From Streptomyces fradiae ATCC 10745 = DSM 40063 (GTDB lineage Bacteria; Actinomycetota; Actinomycetes; Streptomycetales; Streptomycetaceae), in the NCBI RefSeq assembly GCF_008704425.1, contig NZ_CP023696.1:4070501-4134500 (forward strand): a stretch of DNA of 64,000 nucleotides, given 5' to 3'. The number at the start of each line of letters is the position of its first letter. Within the stretch, counting starts at the first letter, position 1. The position numbers were made by a program, and so were the translations under genes. The notes beneath the pieces are model-generated. The model was not told the origin of the DNA, searched no databases, and worked only from the letters and a program-made list of their open reading frames with translations. Shown in pieces: positions 39,304 through 47,115 of this stretch.

Positions 39304-39594
39304 ATGCCGCAGCAGCACCCGGCCCTGCGGGAGCCGTCGGAGGTTTCCATGCGCGACCTGCTGGCGTCCTGCGCGGCGGCGGCGGCCGTGTCCACCCCAC
39401 CCCGCCCGGCCCCGGTCCCGGCCGCCCGTCCGCGCCCCGCCGACGGACCCGGCGGCCCCGGTGGCCCTGGTGGCCCTGGTGGCCCTGGTGGCCCTGGTGG
39501 CTCCGGCGGAGGCACGCCGTCCGTGGACGCACCGTCCGGCGAGGGCCGCACGCCCGGCCGGGGCCGGGGCGGCGAAACGCCCCGCGCCGCCTGA
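39304..39594 (+). CDS. Small protein with Gly-Gly-Pro repeat tail
   Basis: It has 96 residues. The N-terminal third (ALREPSEVSMRDLLASCAAA) looks conserved and helical. The rest is Pro/Arg and then a GPG/GGP repeat encoded by four exact copies of the 9-mer GGTGGCCCT (39460-39495). There is no signal peptide. The strong GGAGG site fixes the start; a longer frame from 39199 has no support. The function is unknown. It lies between tsaE and the inactive LD-transpeptidase-like gene. Confidence 0.65.
   Translation: MPQQHPALREPSEVSMRDLLASCAAAAAVSTPPRPAPVPAARPRPADGPGGPGGPGGPGGPGGPGGSGGGTPSVDAPSGEGRTPGRGRGGETPRAA
39460..39495. repeat. Four exact 9-bp repeats encoding Gly-Gly-Pro
   Basis: GGTGGCCCT is repeated four times perfectly, with degenerate copies on both sides, inside the 96-aa gene. 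Confidence 0.95.
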
Positions 39595-39729
39595 CAGCGG
39601 TCACGGGGCGTACGAGGGCGAGGGGCCGGAGGCGGCCCGCTGGCGGCCCGAGGGGGCCAGCCCGAACCCATGTCCGGGGCCCAGGCCCCGAAGCGCAGGT
39701 CCGGACTCGGACCCTGGGTCATGGCCCAG

Positions 39730-39767
39730 GCCGCTGCCCCAGAGCCAGGCCGCTGCCCCAGAGCCAG
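39730..39767. repeat. Two exact 19-bp repeats in the gap after the Gly-Pro protein
   Basis: GCCGCTGCCCCAGAGCCAG occurs twice in tandem within a 245-nt C/A/G-rich gap (39595-39839) that otherwise shows only degenerate GGCCCAGG repeats and no gene. Confidence 0.9.
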
Positions 39768-39839
39768 GTCAAGACAAGGCCGAGGCCCAGGGCCAGGCCG
39801 AGGCCCAGCGCGGGTTCAGGCCCGGTGCAGGCCCAGGGC

Positions 39840-40418
39840 TCAGGGGATGACGACGACCGGCGCGTTGACCGTCGCGAACGTCCACAGCGCGTCGCCGTCC
39901 GCCCGCGCCATCCGCACCCCGCCCGTACGGCGGCTCGGGTCCGGGCTGGACATGGAGCCGTCCACGGCGGCGCTGAAGCCGACCGTCACCCCGTCGACCG
40001 TCGCGAACCGCACCACGTGCTCCACCTGCACCCCGTCCGAGCCGCGCACCGAACCGGACCGGGAGGTCACCGCGTACGTGCCGGGCGCGGGGCTGACCGC
40101 GCTCGGCATCACCGGGAAGGTGCGCAGGACCTTGCCGCCCTCGTCGACCAGCCACACCCGGCGGTCGGCCAGCGCGTACACGACCCGCTCGCCGGAACCG
40201 GACTGCGGCGGCAGCGCCAGGGGGTCCTTCGCGGGCTTGCCCGGCGCGCCCGGCGCGGAGGGGCCGGCGGACGCGGACGGCGAGGGGGAGCCGGTGGCCT
40301 TCGTCCCCGACCGGAGGTCGGCGGGGGCGGCGGCCGACGCCTGGTAGGCGAGGAAGCCGACCGCCGCGAGCGCCGCCGCCGTGAGCCCGGCCACGAATCC
40401 CGAGCTGCTCCTTGCCAC
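39840..40418 (-). CDS. Membrane-anchored L,D-transpeptidase-like protein lacking catalytic residues
   Basis: It has 192 residues from GTG 40418. An N-terminal transmembrane/signal segment (~7-32) and a Ser/Pro/Gly linker (~40-70) precede a domain resembling the YkuD fold (VWLVDEGGKVLRTFPVMPSA at 88-107). Where active enzymes have SHGC(I/V)RM, this protein has RTGGVRM (residues 164-170), so the His and nucleophile Cys are replaced by Thr and Gly. It is probably a non-catalytic envelope protein (inference). It is divergent from tsaB (102 bp). Confidence 0.7.
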   Translation of the reverse strand: MARSSSGFVAGLTAAALAAVGFLAYQASAAAPADLRSGTKATGSPSPSASAGPSAPGAPGKPAKDPLALPPQSGSGERVVYALADRRVWLVDEGGKVLRTFPVMPSAVSPAPGTYAVTSRSGSVRGSDGVQVEHVVRFATVDGVTVGFSAAVDGSMSSPDPSRRTGGVRMARADGDALWTFATVNAPVVVIP

Positions 40419-40520
40419 GCTGCTCCACCTCTCATACGACGTATCGGTGTGACCGTAGCACCAGCGTCCGGCCGGTACGGGGGCGCCGTGCCCGCCCCGC
40501 GGGCGCCGTAGGCTGTTCGC

Positions 40521-41174
40521 GTGCTGTTGCTCGCCATGGATACCGCCACCCCCGCCGTCACCGTCGCCCTCCACGACGGGCGGTCGGTCCTCGCCCAGTA
40601 CGCGCAGGTCGACGCCCGGCGCCACGGGGAGCTGCTGCTGCCCGCCGTCCACCGCGTCCTCGGCGAGGCCGGCCGGGAGCCGGCCGCCGTCACCGGCATC
40701 GTCGTGGGCGTCGGCCCCGGCCCGTACACCGGGCTGCGCGTCGGCCTGGTCACCGCCGTCACCTTCGCCTCCGCGCTGGGCGTCCCCGTCCACGGGGTGT
40801 GCACGCTCGACGGGCTCGCCTACGCCTCCGGCATCGACGAGCCGTTCGTCGTGGCGACCGACGCCCGCCGCAAGGAGGTCTACTGGGCGCGGTACGACGA
40901 CCACCGCACCCGTACGACCGAGCCGTCCGTCGACCGGCCCGCCGACATCGCGGAGCGGGTCGCGGGTCTCCCGGCGGTCGGCGCCGGGGCGCGGCTGTAC
41001 GGGGAGGTGTTCGGGGAGGCCCGCGACCCGGAGCACCAGTCGGCCGCCGCCCTGGCCGCGCTGGCCGCCGAGCGCCTCGCGGCCGGCGAGGAGCTGCTCG
41101 AGCCCCGCCCGATGTACCTGCGCCGCCCCGACGCGCAGGTGCCGAAGAACTACAAGGTGGTCACGCCGAAGTGA
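40521..41174 (+). CDS. tsaB: tRNA t6A biosynthesis protein TsaB
   Basis: TsaB is the ASKHA-fold partner of TsaD in t6A37 synthesis. It has 217 residues: MLLLAMDTATPAVTVALHDG (GTG start), the VGVGPGPYTGLRVGL signature and DARRKEVYWARY are typical. The stop overlaps the GTG of the acetyltransferase gene (GTGA), giving a coupled tsaB-rimI-tsaD-87aa run. Confidence 0.95.
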   Translation: MLLLAMDTATPAVTVALHDGRSVLAQYAQVDARRHGELLLPAVHRVLGEAGREPAAVTGIVVGVGPGPYTGLRVGLVTAVTFASALGVPVHGVCTLDGLAYASGIDEPFVVATDARRKEVYWARYDDHRTRTTEPSVDRPADIAERVAGLPAVGAGARLYGEVFGEARDPEHQSAAALAALAAERLAAGEELLEPRPMYLRRPDAQVPKNYKVVTPK

Positions 41175-41944
41175 CCGGGCCCGTGCTGCGCGAGATGCGC
41201 TGGTGGGACATCGCGCCGGTGCTGGAGCTCGAACGGGAGCTGTTCCCGGAGGACGCCTGGTCCGAGGGGATGTTCTGGTCGGAGCTGGCCCACGCGCGCG
41301 GCCCCCGCTCCACCCGGCGGTACGTCGTCGCGGAGGTGCCGGCGGACGCCGGGGCGGGCGGCGCCGCGGCGGCCGGTACGGGGCTGGCCGGGGCGACCGG
41401 ACCCGGTGGGCCGGCCGTGGCCGGGCGTCCGGCGCGGATCGTCGGGTACGCGGGTCTCGCGGCGGCCGGCGGGCTCGGCGACGTCCAGACCATCGCCGTC
41501 GCCCGCGACCAGTGGGGCACCGGCCTCGGCGCCCGGCTGCTGACCGAGCTGCTGCACAACGCCACCGCCTTCGAGTGCGCGGAGGTGCTGCTGGAGGTAC
41601 GGGTGGACAACACCCGCGCGCAGCGGCTGTACGAGCGCTTCGGCTTCGAGCCGATCGGGTTCCGGCGGGGCTACTACCAGCCGGGCAACGTCGACGCGCT
41701 CGTGATGCGGCTGACCGTCCAGGACCCGGCGGAAGCGCCGGACGCCGGGCCCCCGGCCGACCCGGCCGACCCGGCCGACCCGGACGGGCCCCTCGAAGCC
41801 GACGCGGCCCCCGAGGCGCCCGGAGCCCTGGAGGGCCCCGAGGCCCCCCGGCCCCGCCCGACCCCCGAGGCTCCCCGGCCCCACCCGACCGACCCGACCG
41901 ACCCGACCGACCGGACCACTGAGAGCGCTGAGACCCATGGCTGA
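41171..41944 (+). CDS. rimI: RimI-type protein N-acetyltransferase with Pro-rich tail
   Basis: This is a GNAT-family enzyme; RimI acetylates the N terminus of ribosomal protein S18 in enterics. It has 257 residues. Family elements are LERELFPEDAWSEGMFWSEL, the acetyl-CoA loop RDQWGTGLGARLL, EVRVDNTRAQRLYERFGFEP and GYYQPGNVDALVM. An Ala/Gly loop (~58-80) is inserted in the middle. The last ~75 residues are a Pro/Asp/Glu-rich tail (DPADPADPDG, PTDPTDPTDRT), so it is much longer than the usual ~150 aa. It overlaps tsaB by four and tsaD by eight bases. Confidence 0.92.
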   Translation: MTGPVLREMRWWDIAPVLELERELFPEDAWSEGMFWSELAHARGPRSTRRYVVAEVPADAGAGGAAAAGTGLAGATGPGGPAVAGRPARIVGYAGLAAAGGLGDVQTIAVARDQWGTGLGARLLTELLHNATAFECAEVLLEVRVDNTRAQRLYERFGFEPIGFRRGYYQPGNVDALVMRLTVQDPAEAPDAGPPADPADPADPDGPLEADAAPEAPGALEGPEAPRPRPTPEAPRPHPTDPTDPTDRTTESAETHG

Positions 41945-43043
41945 CGAACCCCTCGTCCTCGGCATCGAGACCTCCTGCGACGAGACCGGCGTCGGCATCG
42001 TCCGCGGCACCACCCTGCTGGCGAACGCCGTCGCGTCGAGCGTGGACGCGCACGCCCGCTTCGGGGGCGTCGTCCCCGAGATCGCCTCCCGCGCCCACCT
42101 GGAGGCGATGGTCCCCACCATCGAGCGCGCCCTGAAGGACGCCGGAGTCTCCGCGCGCGACCTCGACGGGATCGCCGTCACTGCGGGCCCCGGCCTCGCG
42201 GGCGCGCTGCTCGTCGGCGTCTCGGCGGCGAAGGCGTACGCGTACGCCCTGGGCAAGCCCCTGTACGGGGTGAACCACCTGGCCTCGCACATCTGCGTCG
42301 ACCAGCTGGAGCACGGCCCGCTGCCCGAGCCGACGATGGCCCTGCTGGTCAGCGGCGGCCACTCGTCGCTGCTCCTCGCGCCGGACATCACCTCCGACGT
42401 CCGCCCGATGGGCGCCACCATCGACGACGCGGCGGGCGAGGCCTTCGACAAGATCGCCCGCGTGCTGAACCTGGGCTTCCCCGGCGGCCCCGTCATCGAC
42501 CGGCTCGCGCGGGAGGGCGACCCCTCCGCCATCGCGTTCCCGCGCGGACTGACCGGGCCGCGCGACCCCGCGTACGACTTCTCCTTCTCCGGCCTCAAGA
42601 CCGCCGTCGCCCGCTGGGTGGAGGCGAAGCGGAACGCCGGCGAGGAGGTGCCCGTACGGGACGTGGCCGCGTCCTTCCAGGAGGCGGTCGTGGACGTGCT
42701 GACCCGCAAGGCCGTGCGGGCCTGCAAGGACCAGGGCGTCGACCACCTGATGATCGGCGGCGGGGTCGCGGCCAACTCCCGGCTGCGCGCCCTCGCCGAG
42801 GAGCGCTGCGAGCGGGCCGGCATCCGGCTGCGGGTGCCGCGCCCCGGCCTGTGCACCGACAACGGCGCCATGGTCGCCGCGCTCGGCGCCGAGATGGTCG
42901 CCCGCAACCGGCCCGCCTCCGACCTGGGGCTGTCAGCCGACTCGTCGCTGCCGGTCACGGACCCCCACGTGCCGGGCAGCCACGGCCACGATCACGACCA
43001 CGACCACCTGCACGAGATCAGCAAGGAGAACCTGTACTCGTGA
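41937..43043 (+). CDS. tsaD: tRNA N6-adenosine threonylcarbamoyltransferase
   Basis: This is the catalytic subunit that transfers threonylcarbamoyl to A37 of tRNA. It has 368 residues: LGIETSCDETGVGIV, the metal-binding HLASHI, LLVSGGHSSLL, GEAFDKIARVL and GGGVAANSRLR. The C terminus has an unusual His/Asp tail (SHGHDHDHDHLHEI). The ATG overlaps rimI by eight bases and the stop overlaps the next GTG. Confidence 0.97.
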   Translation: MADEPLVLGIETSCDETGVGIVRGTTLLANAVASSVDAHARFGGVVPEIASRAHLEAMVPTIERALKDAGVSARDLDGIAVTAGPGLAGALLVGVSAAKAYAYALGKPLYGVNHLASHICVDQLEHGPLPEPTMALLVSGGHSSLLLAPDITSDVRPMGATIDDAAGEAFDKIARVLNLGFPGGPVIDRLAREGDPSAIAFPRGLTGPRDPAYDFSFSGLKTAVARWVEAKRNAGEEVPVRDVAASFQEAVVDVLTRKAVRACKDQGVDHLMIGGGVAANSRLRALAEERCERAGIRLRVPRPGLCTDNGAMVAALGAEMVARNRPASDLGLSADSSLPVTDPHVPGSHGHDHDHDHLHEISKENLYS

Positions 43044-43303
43044 CGGTCACGCTGATGTGGGAGGCCCGCGCCGAGTCCGGCCGGGGCGCCGAGCTGCTGG
43101 AGTGGGCCCGCGCCCAGCGCCTGCGCGCCGAGCCGCTGCGCCGCGAGACGTTCACGGCCGAGCCCGACCGGGTCCTGGTGATGACCTGGTGGGACGCCCC
43201 GGGGACGGACGCGGACGTGCCCGAGCTGCCGGAGCCGCCCGCCGGACTGCTGACCCGGCCGGTCCACCGCTGGCGCTTCGTCTCCCGCGACGTGACGCCG
43301 TAG
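43040..43303 (+). CDS. Small conserved-type hypothetical protein (87 aa)
   Basis: GTG 43040 overlaps the tsaD stop (GTGA). The sequence (VTLMWEARAESGRGAELLEW, LRRETFTAEPDRVLVMTWWD) resembles a ferredoxin-like alpha/beta-barrel protein of the antibiotic-biosynthesis-monooxygenase type, but key residues cannot be assigned. Coupled translation with tsaD suggests a housekeeping role. Degenerate tandem repeats follow. Confidence 0.65.
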   Translation: MTVTLMWEARAESGRGAELLEWARAQRLRAEPLRRETFTAEPDRVLVMTWWDAPGTDADVPELPEPPAGLLTRPVHRWRFVSRDVTP

Positions 43304-43310
43304 CCCCGCC

Positions 43311-43410
43311 GTCCGCGAGGTCCCGCCTCGGCCCCCGGTCCCGCGAGGTCCCGCCTCGGCCCCCGCGCCGCGAGGTCCCGCCGTGGTCCTCGCGCCGGTC
43401 CGGGCGGCCC
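43311..43410. repeat. Three degenerate ~27-bp tandem units
   Basis: The unit CGCGAGGTCCCGCCTCGGCC plus CCCG recurs about three times between the 87-aa gene and the membrane protein gene. There is no gene here. Confidence 0.75.
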
Positions 43411-43452
43411 CCCCCTCGGTCCGGCCGGCCCGGTGCTGGTTAGCCTCGGCCC

Positions 43453-44130
43453 GTGACGTCCCGCGCCCTGCCCCCGCCCCCGCCGCCCCCGCACCTGCGC
43501 GCCTGGCCCCACCGGGAGGCGCTGCTCGCCGACCGGGACCGGGCGCTCGGCGAGCTGGGGCGTCAGATGCTCGGCGCCGGCAGGCTGACCCTGTTCCTGC
43601 TGTGGCTGCTGCTCCTGGAGGCGGGCTGGGGCCTGCTCGGCGCCGCGCTCGCCGTGTTCGCCGACGCCCTTGACCCGTTCGGCCTCCTCCTGGGCCTGGT
43701 CCTGGCGCTGGCGGGCGCCGGGGCGCTCGTACCCGCCGCGTACTTCCACGTCGCCGGGGTGCGCCGGGACGCGGCGGCGCACCGGCTGTTCGCCCGCTGG
43801 GCCTCGCTCGACCGGGCGCCCGGCCCGGACGCCCGCCACCGGGCGCCGGGGCTGAGCCTCGCGTGGCTGCTGGTGTCGTTCGCGCTGTGCGCCGCGGGGC
43901 TGGGGATCTGCCTCGCGGTGCCCGCGGGCGCCCGGCCGGGCGAGGACTCGTACACCGGTGTCGCGTACGGGATGGGGGCCGGGCTCCTGCTGTGGCTGAG
44001 CGGCCTGGCGGGCGCGGCGAAGGCGGTGGCCCACTACCGGCTGGCCGTGCGGCTCCTCAGTCCCGCCCGTCCGGCGCCGGCTTCGCCGGGTGGCCGATCA
44101 GCATCACCGGAGCGCCCGCCGCGCGCGTGA
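43453..44130 (+). CDS. Four-helix integral membrane protein
   Basis: The function is not recognised. It has 225 residues from a GTG. A Pro-rich start (ALPPPPPPPHLRAW) is followed by about four hydrophobic segments (LTLFLLWLLLLEAGWGLLGA, LLLGLVLALAGAGALV, LAWLLVSFALCAAGLGI, GMGAGLLLWLSGLAGA). A cytoplasmic helix RRDAAAHRLFARWASLDRAP lies between pairs. Its 3' end overlaps the convergent methyltransferase gene by 74 bp. Confidence 0.75.
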   Translation: MTSRALPPPPPPPHLRAWPHREALLADRDRALGELGRQMLGAGRLTLFLLWLLLLEAGWGLLGAALAVFADALDPFGLLLGLVLALAGAGALVPAAYFHVAGVRRDAAAHRLFARWASLDRAPGPDARHRAPGLSLAWLLVSFALCAAGLGICLAVPAGARPGEDSYTGVAYGMGAGLLLWLSGLAGAAKAVAHYRLAVRLLSPARPAPASPGGRSASPERPPRA

Positions 44131-45253
44131 GGAAGACCGTCGCCGCGTTCGGCCCCTTGGGCTTCACCCGGCGGCGCACCTCCTCCGGCTCCACCGCCGA
44201 GCCGCGCTTCTTCACCGTCAGCGTGCCCACCTCGCGCTCCCGCAGCAGCGCCTTGAGCCGCTTCAGGTGGAAGGGCAGCGCGTCGGTGATCTCGTACGCG
44301 GTGGCGTACGGGGTCGGCCGCAGCTCGTCGGCCGTGACGTACGCGATGGTCTCGTCCAGCAGTCCGCCGCCCACCCGCGCGGCGACCTCCGCGACCAGGT
44401 GGGCGCGGATGACGGCGCCGTCCGGCTCGTACAGGTAGCGGCCCGCCCGCCGGACCGGCGGCGGGGGCGGCGGCTCCGTCACGGCGAGGGTGGCGCCGGA
44501 CGGCAGCAGGGTCGCCCGTACGGAACCGGGGGCCGTGCCGAACCACAGCACGGCCTCCTTCACGTCCCCGCCGTCGGAGATCCACTCGGCCTCGGCCTCC
44601 GGCGGCACCACCTCGTGGGGGATGCCGGGCGCGACCTTCAGGGCGGCGTGCCGGGCGCGCCGGGCCGTGTCGACCGCCCACGACAGGGGCGGCGAGTACG
44701 CCTCGGGGTCGAAGATCCGGCCGCGCCCGCCGCGCCGCGCGGGGTCCACGAACACCGCGTCGTACGGGGAGGTGTCGACCTCCGTCACATCGGCGCAGCG
44801 CACCTCGATCAGGTCGGCGAGGCCCAGCGCCTCGGCGTTGGCGCGGGCGACGGCCGCGGTGAGCGGGTCGCGGTCGACGGCGAGCACGCGGACGCCCGCG
44901 CGGGCCAGCGCGATCGCGTCGCCGCCGATGCCGCAGCACAGGTCGGCGACGCTGCGCACGCCGAGCCGGGCGAAGGCGGCGGCCCGGTGCCGGGCGACCG
45001 AGGCGCGGGTGGACTGCTCGACGCCGGCGGGCGTGAAGAACATCGCGTACGCGTCGTCCGCGCCGAACTTCGCCACCGCCCGCTGCCGCAGCCGCGCCTG
45101 CCCGAGGGCCGCCGACACCAGTTCCGCCGGGTGGTCGCGGCGCAGCCGGGAGGCGACGGCCAGCTCCTGGGCCGGGTCGTAGTGGCGCAGGTCGGTCAGG
45201 AGACCCCGGCCCTCGTCGGTGAGCAGGGCGGAGAAGGCGGCGAGATCGGTCAC
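44057..45253 (-). CDS. Class I SAM-dependent methyltransferase, THUMP-like type
   Basis: It has 398 residues from GTG 45253 (VTDLAAFSALL); an ATG three codons upstream is an alternative and neither has a good Shine-Dalgarno. The methyltransferase core begins VADLCCGIGGDAIALARAG (motif I, ~100-118), followed by VLAVDRDPLTAAVARANAEA and YDAVFVDPARRGGRGR, where DPAR is the usual motif IV. The C-terminal THUMP-like domain ends PVMLIGHPAKPAPD. The substrate is unknown; nucleic acid is likely from the family architecture. It is divergent from the deacetylase gene. Confidence 0.85.
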   Translation of the reverse strand: MTDLAAFSALLTDEGRGLLTDLRHYDPAQELAVASRLRRDHPAELVSAALGQARLRQRAVAKFGADDAYAMFFTPAGVEQSTRASVARHRAAAFARLGVRSVADLCCGIGGDAIALARAGVRVLAVDRDPLTAAVARANAEALGLADLIEVRCADVTEVDTSPYDAVFVDPARRGGRGRIFDPEAYSPPLSWAVDTARRARHAALKVAPGIPHEVVPPEAEAEWISDGGDVKEAVLWFGTAPGSVRATLLPSGATLAVTEPPPPPPVRRAGRYLYEPDGAVIRAHLVAEVAARVGGGLLDETIAYVTADELRPTPYATAYEITDALPFHLKRLKALLREREVGTLTVKKRGSAVEPEEVRRRVKPKGPNAATVFLTRAAGAPVMLIGHPAKPAPDGRD

Positions 45254-45355
45254 CCGTCCCATTCTGGTCCAGTGTGGGCCGGCCGGGGGACGGCGCCCGG
45301 CCCGGCGGCGGTGTCGCCGTGGTGCCGGGGCGGCGCGCTGACAGGATGCGGCGCC

Positions 45356-46435
45356 ATGCAGCTTGTACGACAAAATCACCGTTCATCCGAAAATCCGACG
45401 AAAGCGGGGGCCGGGACACGGACGCGAGCCCGGACCAGGGCGCAGGCGCGGAGCAGGGCGCAGACCCGGACCCGGACCCGTACCGGGGCCCAGGCCCGTA
45501 CCCGCGCCGGCTTCGGGGTGGTCGCGGCCCTCCTCGTCGCCGCCCTCGGCACGGCCTGCGCGGCGGAGGGCACCCCCGCCCCCGGCGCCCCGCCCGGCCA
45601 GGGCGGCGCCGGGACCGGCCAGGCCCCGGCGGCCGGGGGGCGGGGCGAGCAGGCCCCGCAGGCCCGGCCGGAGACCGCGTCCGGCGCGCTCGGGGCGTAC
45701 GTCGAGAGGTTCCGCAAGGCCCAGGCGCAGCGGGCCGCCGTCGCCCGCCGCTGGGGCCTGAAACAGACGCCGCTCCTGCCCCCCGACCCGCCCGAGGTCA
45801 AACCGGAGATCACCTTCCGGAAGGGCTTCGGCGTCGGCGACCCCAGCCTCCCGCCCGTCTTCACCACCGTCCCCACCAAGGACCGCGTCGTCTTCCTCAC
45901 CATCGACGACGGCTCCGACAAGGACCCCGAGCTGCTGCGGATGATGGCGGAGCTGGACATCCCGTACAGCGCGTTCCTCAGCGACTACCTGGTCAAGGAG
46001 GACTACGGCTACTTCAAGCGCATGCAGGGCCTCGGCGTGGCCCTGCACAACCACACGCTGACCCACCCGTACATGCCGGCGCTGTCGTACGAGGAGCAGA
46101 AGCGGCAGATCTGCGGCCAGCAGGACACCATCGAGCGGCAGTTCGGCAAGCGCCCCACGCTGTTCCGCCCGCCGTACGGCAACTACGACTCCGACACGCT
46201 GCGCGCCGCCCGCGCGTGCGGCATCAAGGCGGTGCCGCTGTGGTCGGCCGAGGCGTTCCCGGACCGCATGGAGTGGCGCGAGTGGGACCGCGACCTGCAC
46301 CCCGGCGACATCGTGCTCACCCACTTCCGGGGGCGCGGCGAGTGGAAGGGGTCGATGGCCGACATGATCCGCCGGGCCATGGACACCATCACCGAGCGCG
46401 GGTACGCCGTGGCCCGCCTGGAGGACTACGTGTGA
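45356..46435 (+). CDS. Secreted polysaccharide deacetylase with Arg/Thr-repeat N terminus
   Basis: It has 359 residues. Residues ~20-50 are an unusual Arg/Thr/Ala repeat (TRTRARTRAQARSRAQTRTR) that forms the basic n-region of a signal peptide. It is followed by a hydrophobic core VVAALLVAALGTACAAEG with a weak lipobox-like Cys. The NodB domain (~175-355) has TIDDGSDKDPE, metal His in HNHTLTHPYM, RPPYGNYD and IVLTHFRGRGEW. It likely deacetylates a cell-wall or surface polysaccharide. An alternative start inside the repeat would give a more normal signal peptide. Confidence 0.88.
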   Translation: MQLVRQNHRSSENPTKAGAGTRTRARTRAQARSRAQTRTRTRTGAQARTRAGFGVVAALLVAALGTACAAEGTPAPGAPPGQGGAGTGQAPAAGGRGEQAPQARPETASGALGAYVERFRKAQAQRAAVARRWGLKQTPLLPPDPPEVKPEITFRKGFGVGDPSLPPVFTTVPTKDRVVFLTIDDGSDKDPELLRMMAELDIPYSAFLSDYLVKEDYGYFKRMQGLGVALHNHTLTHPYMPALSYEEQKRQICGQQDTIERQFGKRPTLFRPPYGNYDSDTLRAARACGIKAVPLWSAEAFPDRMEWREWDRDLHPGDIVLTHFRGRGEWKGSMADMIRRAMDTITERGYAVARLEDYV

Positions 46436-46516
46436 GACGCCGCGCCCGGCGGCCGGCGACCCGGCTTCCGTCGTCGCACGTCAGTGCGGGTCCGGGCGCG
46501 GCGCGCGGTCGTCGAC

Positions 46517-46542
46517 TGGCACTCCGCTTGACCGAGTGCTAA
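46517..46542 (+). promoter_or_regulatory. CIRCE element 1 overlapping the groES promoter
   Basis: TGGCACTC-N9-GAGTGCTAA is one copy of the HrcA operator. The N9 spacer contains TTGACC (46528-46533), which pairs with TAGTCT (46552-46557) at 18 nt as the promoter. HrcA binding would therefore block polymerase. Confidence 0.9.
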
Positions 46543-46562
46543 CCGCGGTCATAGTCTCGGCT

Positions 46563-46589
46563 CTGGCACTCCCCGCAGGAGAGTGCCAA
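46563..46589 (+). promoter_or_regulatory. CIRCE element 2 downstream of the -10
   Basis: CTGGCACTC-N9-GAGTGCCAA lies just after the -10 box, around the predicted start of transcription. Two CIRCE copies 46 bp apart give tight heat-inducible control of groES-groEL1. Confidence 0.9.
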
Positions 46590-46688
46590 CACAGCGACGG
46601 GCAGGTCCGGCACCCGCGACGACGGATCCACCTGGTCGCCACCTCAGACAGTTGACCCCGTGAGATCTCCGAAGGGGGAGGTCGGATC

Positions 46689-46997
46689 GTGACGACCACC
46701 AGCTCCAAGGTTGCCATCAAGCCGCTCGAGGACCGCATCGTGGTCCAGCCGCTCGACGCCGAGCAGACCACGGCCTCTGGCCTGGTCATCCCGGACACCG
46801 CGAAGGAGAAGCCCCAGGAGGGCGTCGTCCTGGCCGTCGGTCCGGGCCGCTTCGAGAACGGCGAGCGCCTGCCGCTCGACGTCAAGACCGGCGACGTCGT
46901 GCTCTACAGCAAGTACGGCGGCACCGAGGTGAAGTACAGCGGCGAGGAGTACCTCGTCCTCTCGGCCCGCGACGTGCTCGCGATCGTCGAGAAGTAA
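46689..46997 (+). CDS. groES: Co-chaperonin GroES
   Basis: This is the heptameric lid of the GroEL chamber. It has 102 residues from a GTG: TTTSSKVAIKPLEDRIVVQP, the mobile loop around EQTTASGLVIPDTAKEKPQE, and the C-terminal YLVLSARDVLAIVEK. A GAAGGGGGAGGTCGGATC region precedes it. Control is by the two CIRCE elements 100-170 bp upstream. Confidence 0.98.
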   Translation: MTTTSSKVAIKPLEDRIVVQPLDAEQTTASGLVIPDTAKEKPQEGVVLAVGPGRFENGERLPLDVKTGDVVLYSKYGGTEVKYSGEEYLVLSARDVLAIVEK

Positions 46998-47115
46998 TCC
47001 ACCACGTGCCGTGAACCGCGCCCCTGGCCCCCGCTGCTGTGCTGCCGCACGTGCGCCGGGCGGCGAGGGGCGCCGTTCTTTCTCCATCCAGTACCGAGAG
47101 GGCTGAATCGCTCCC

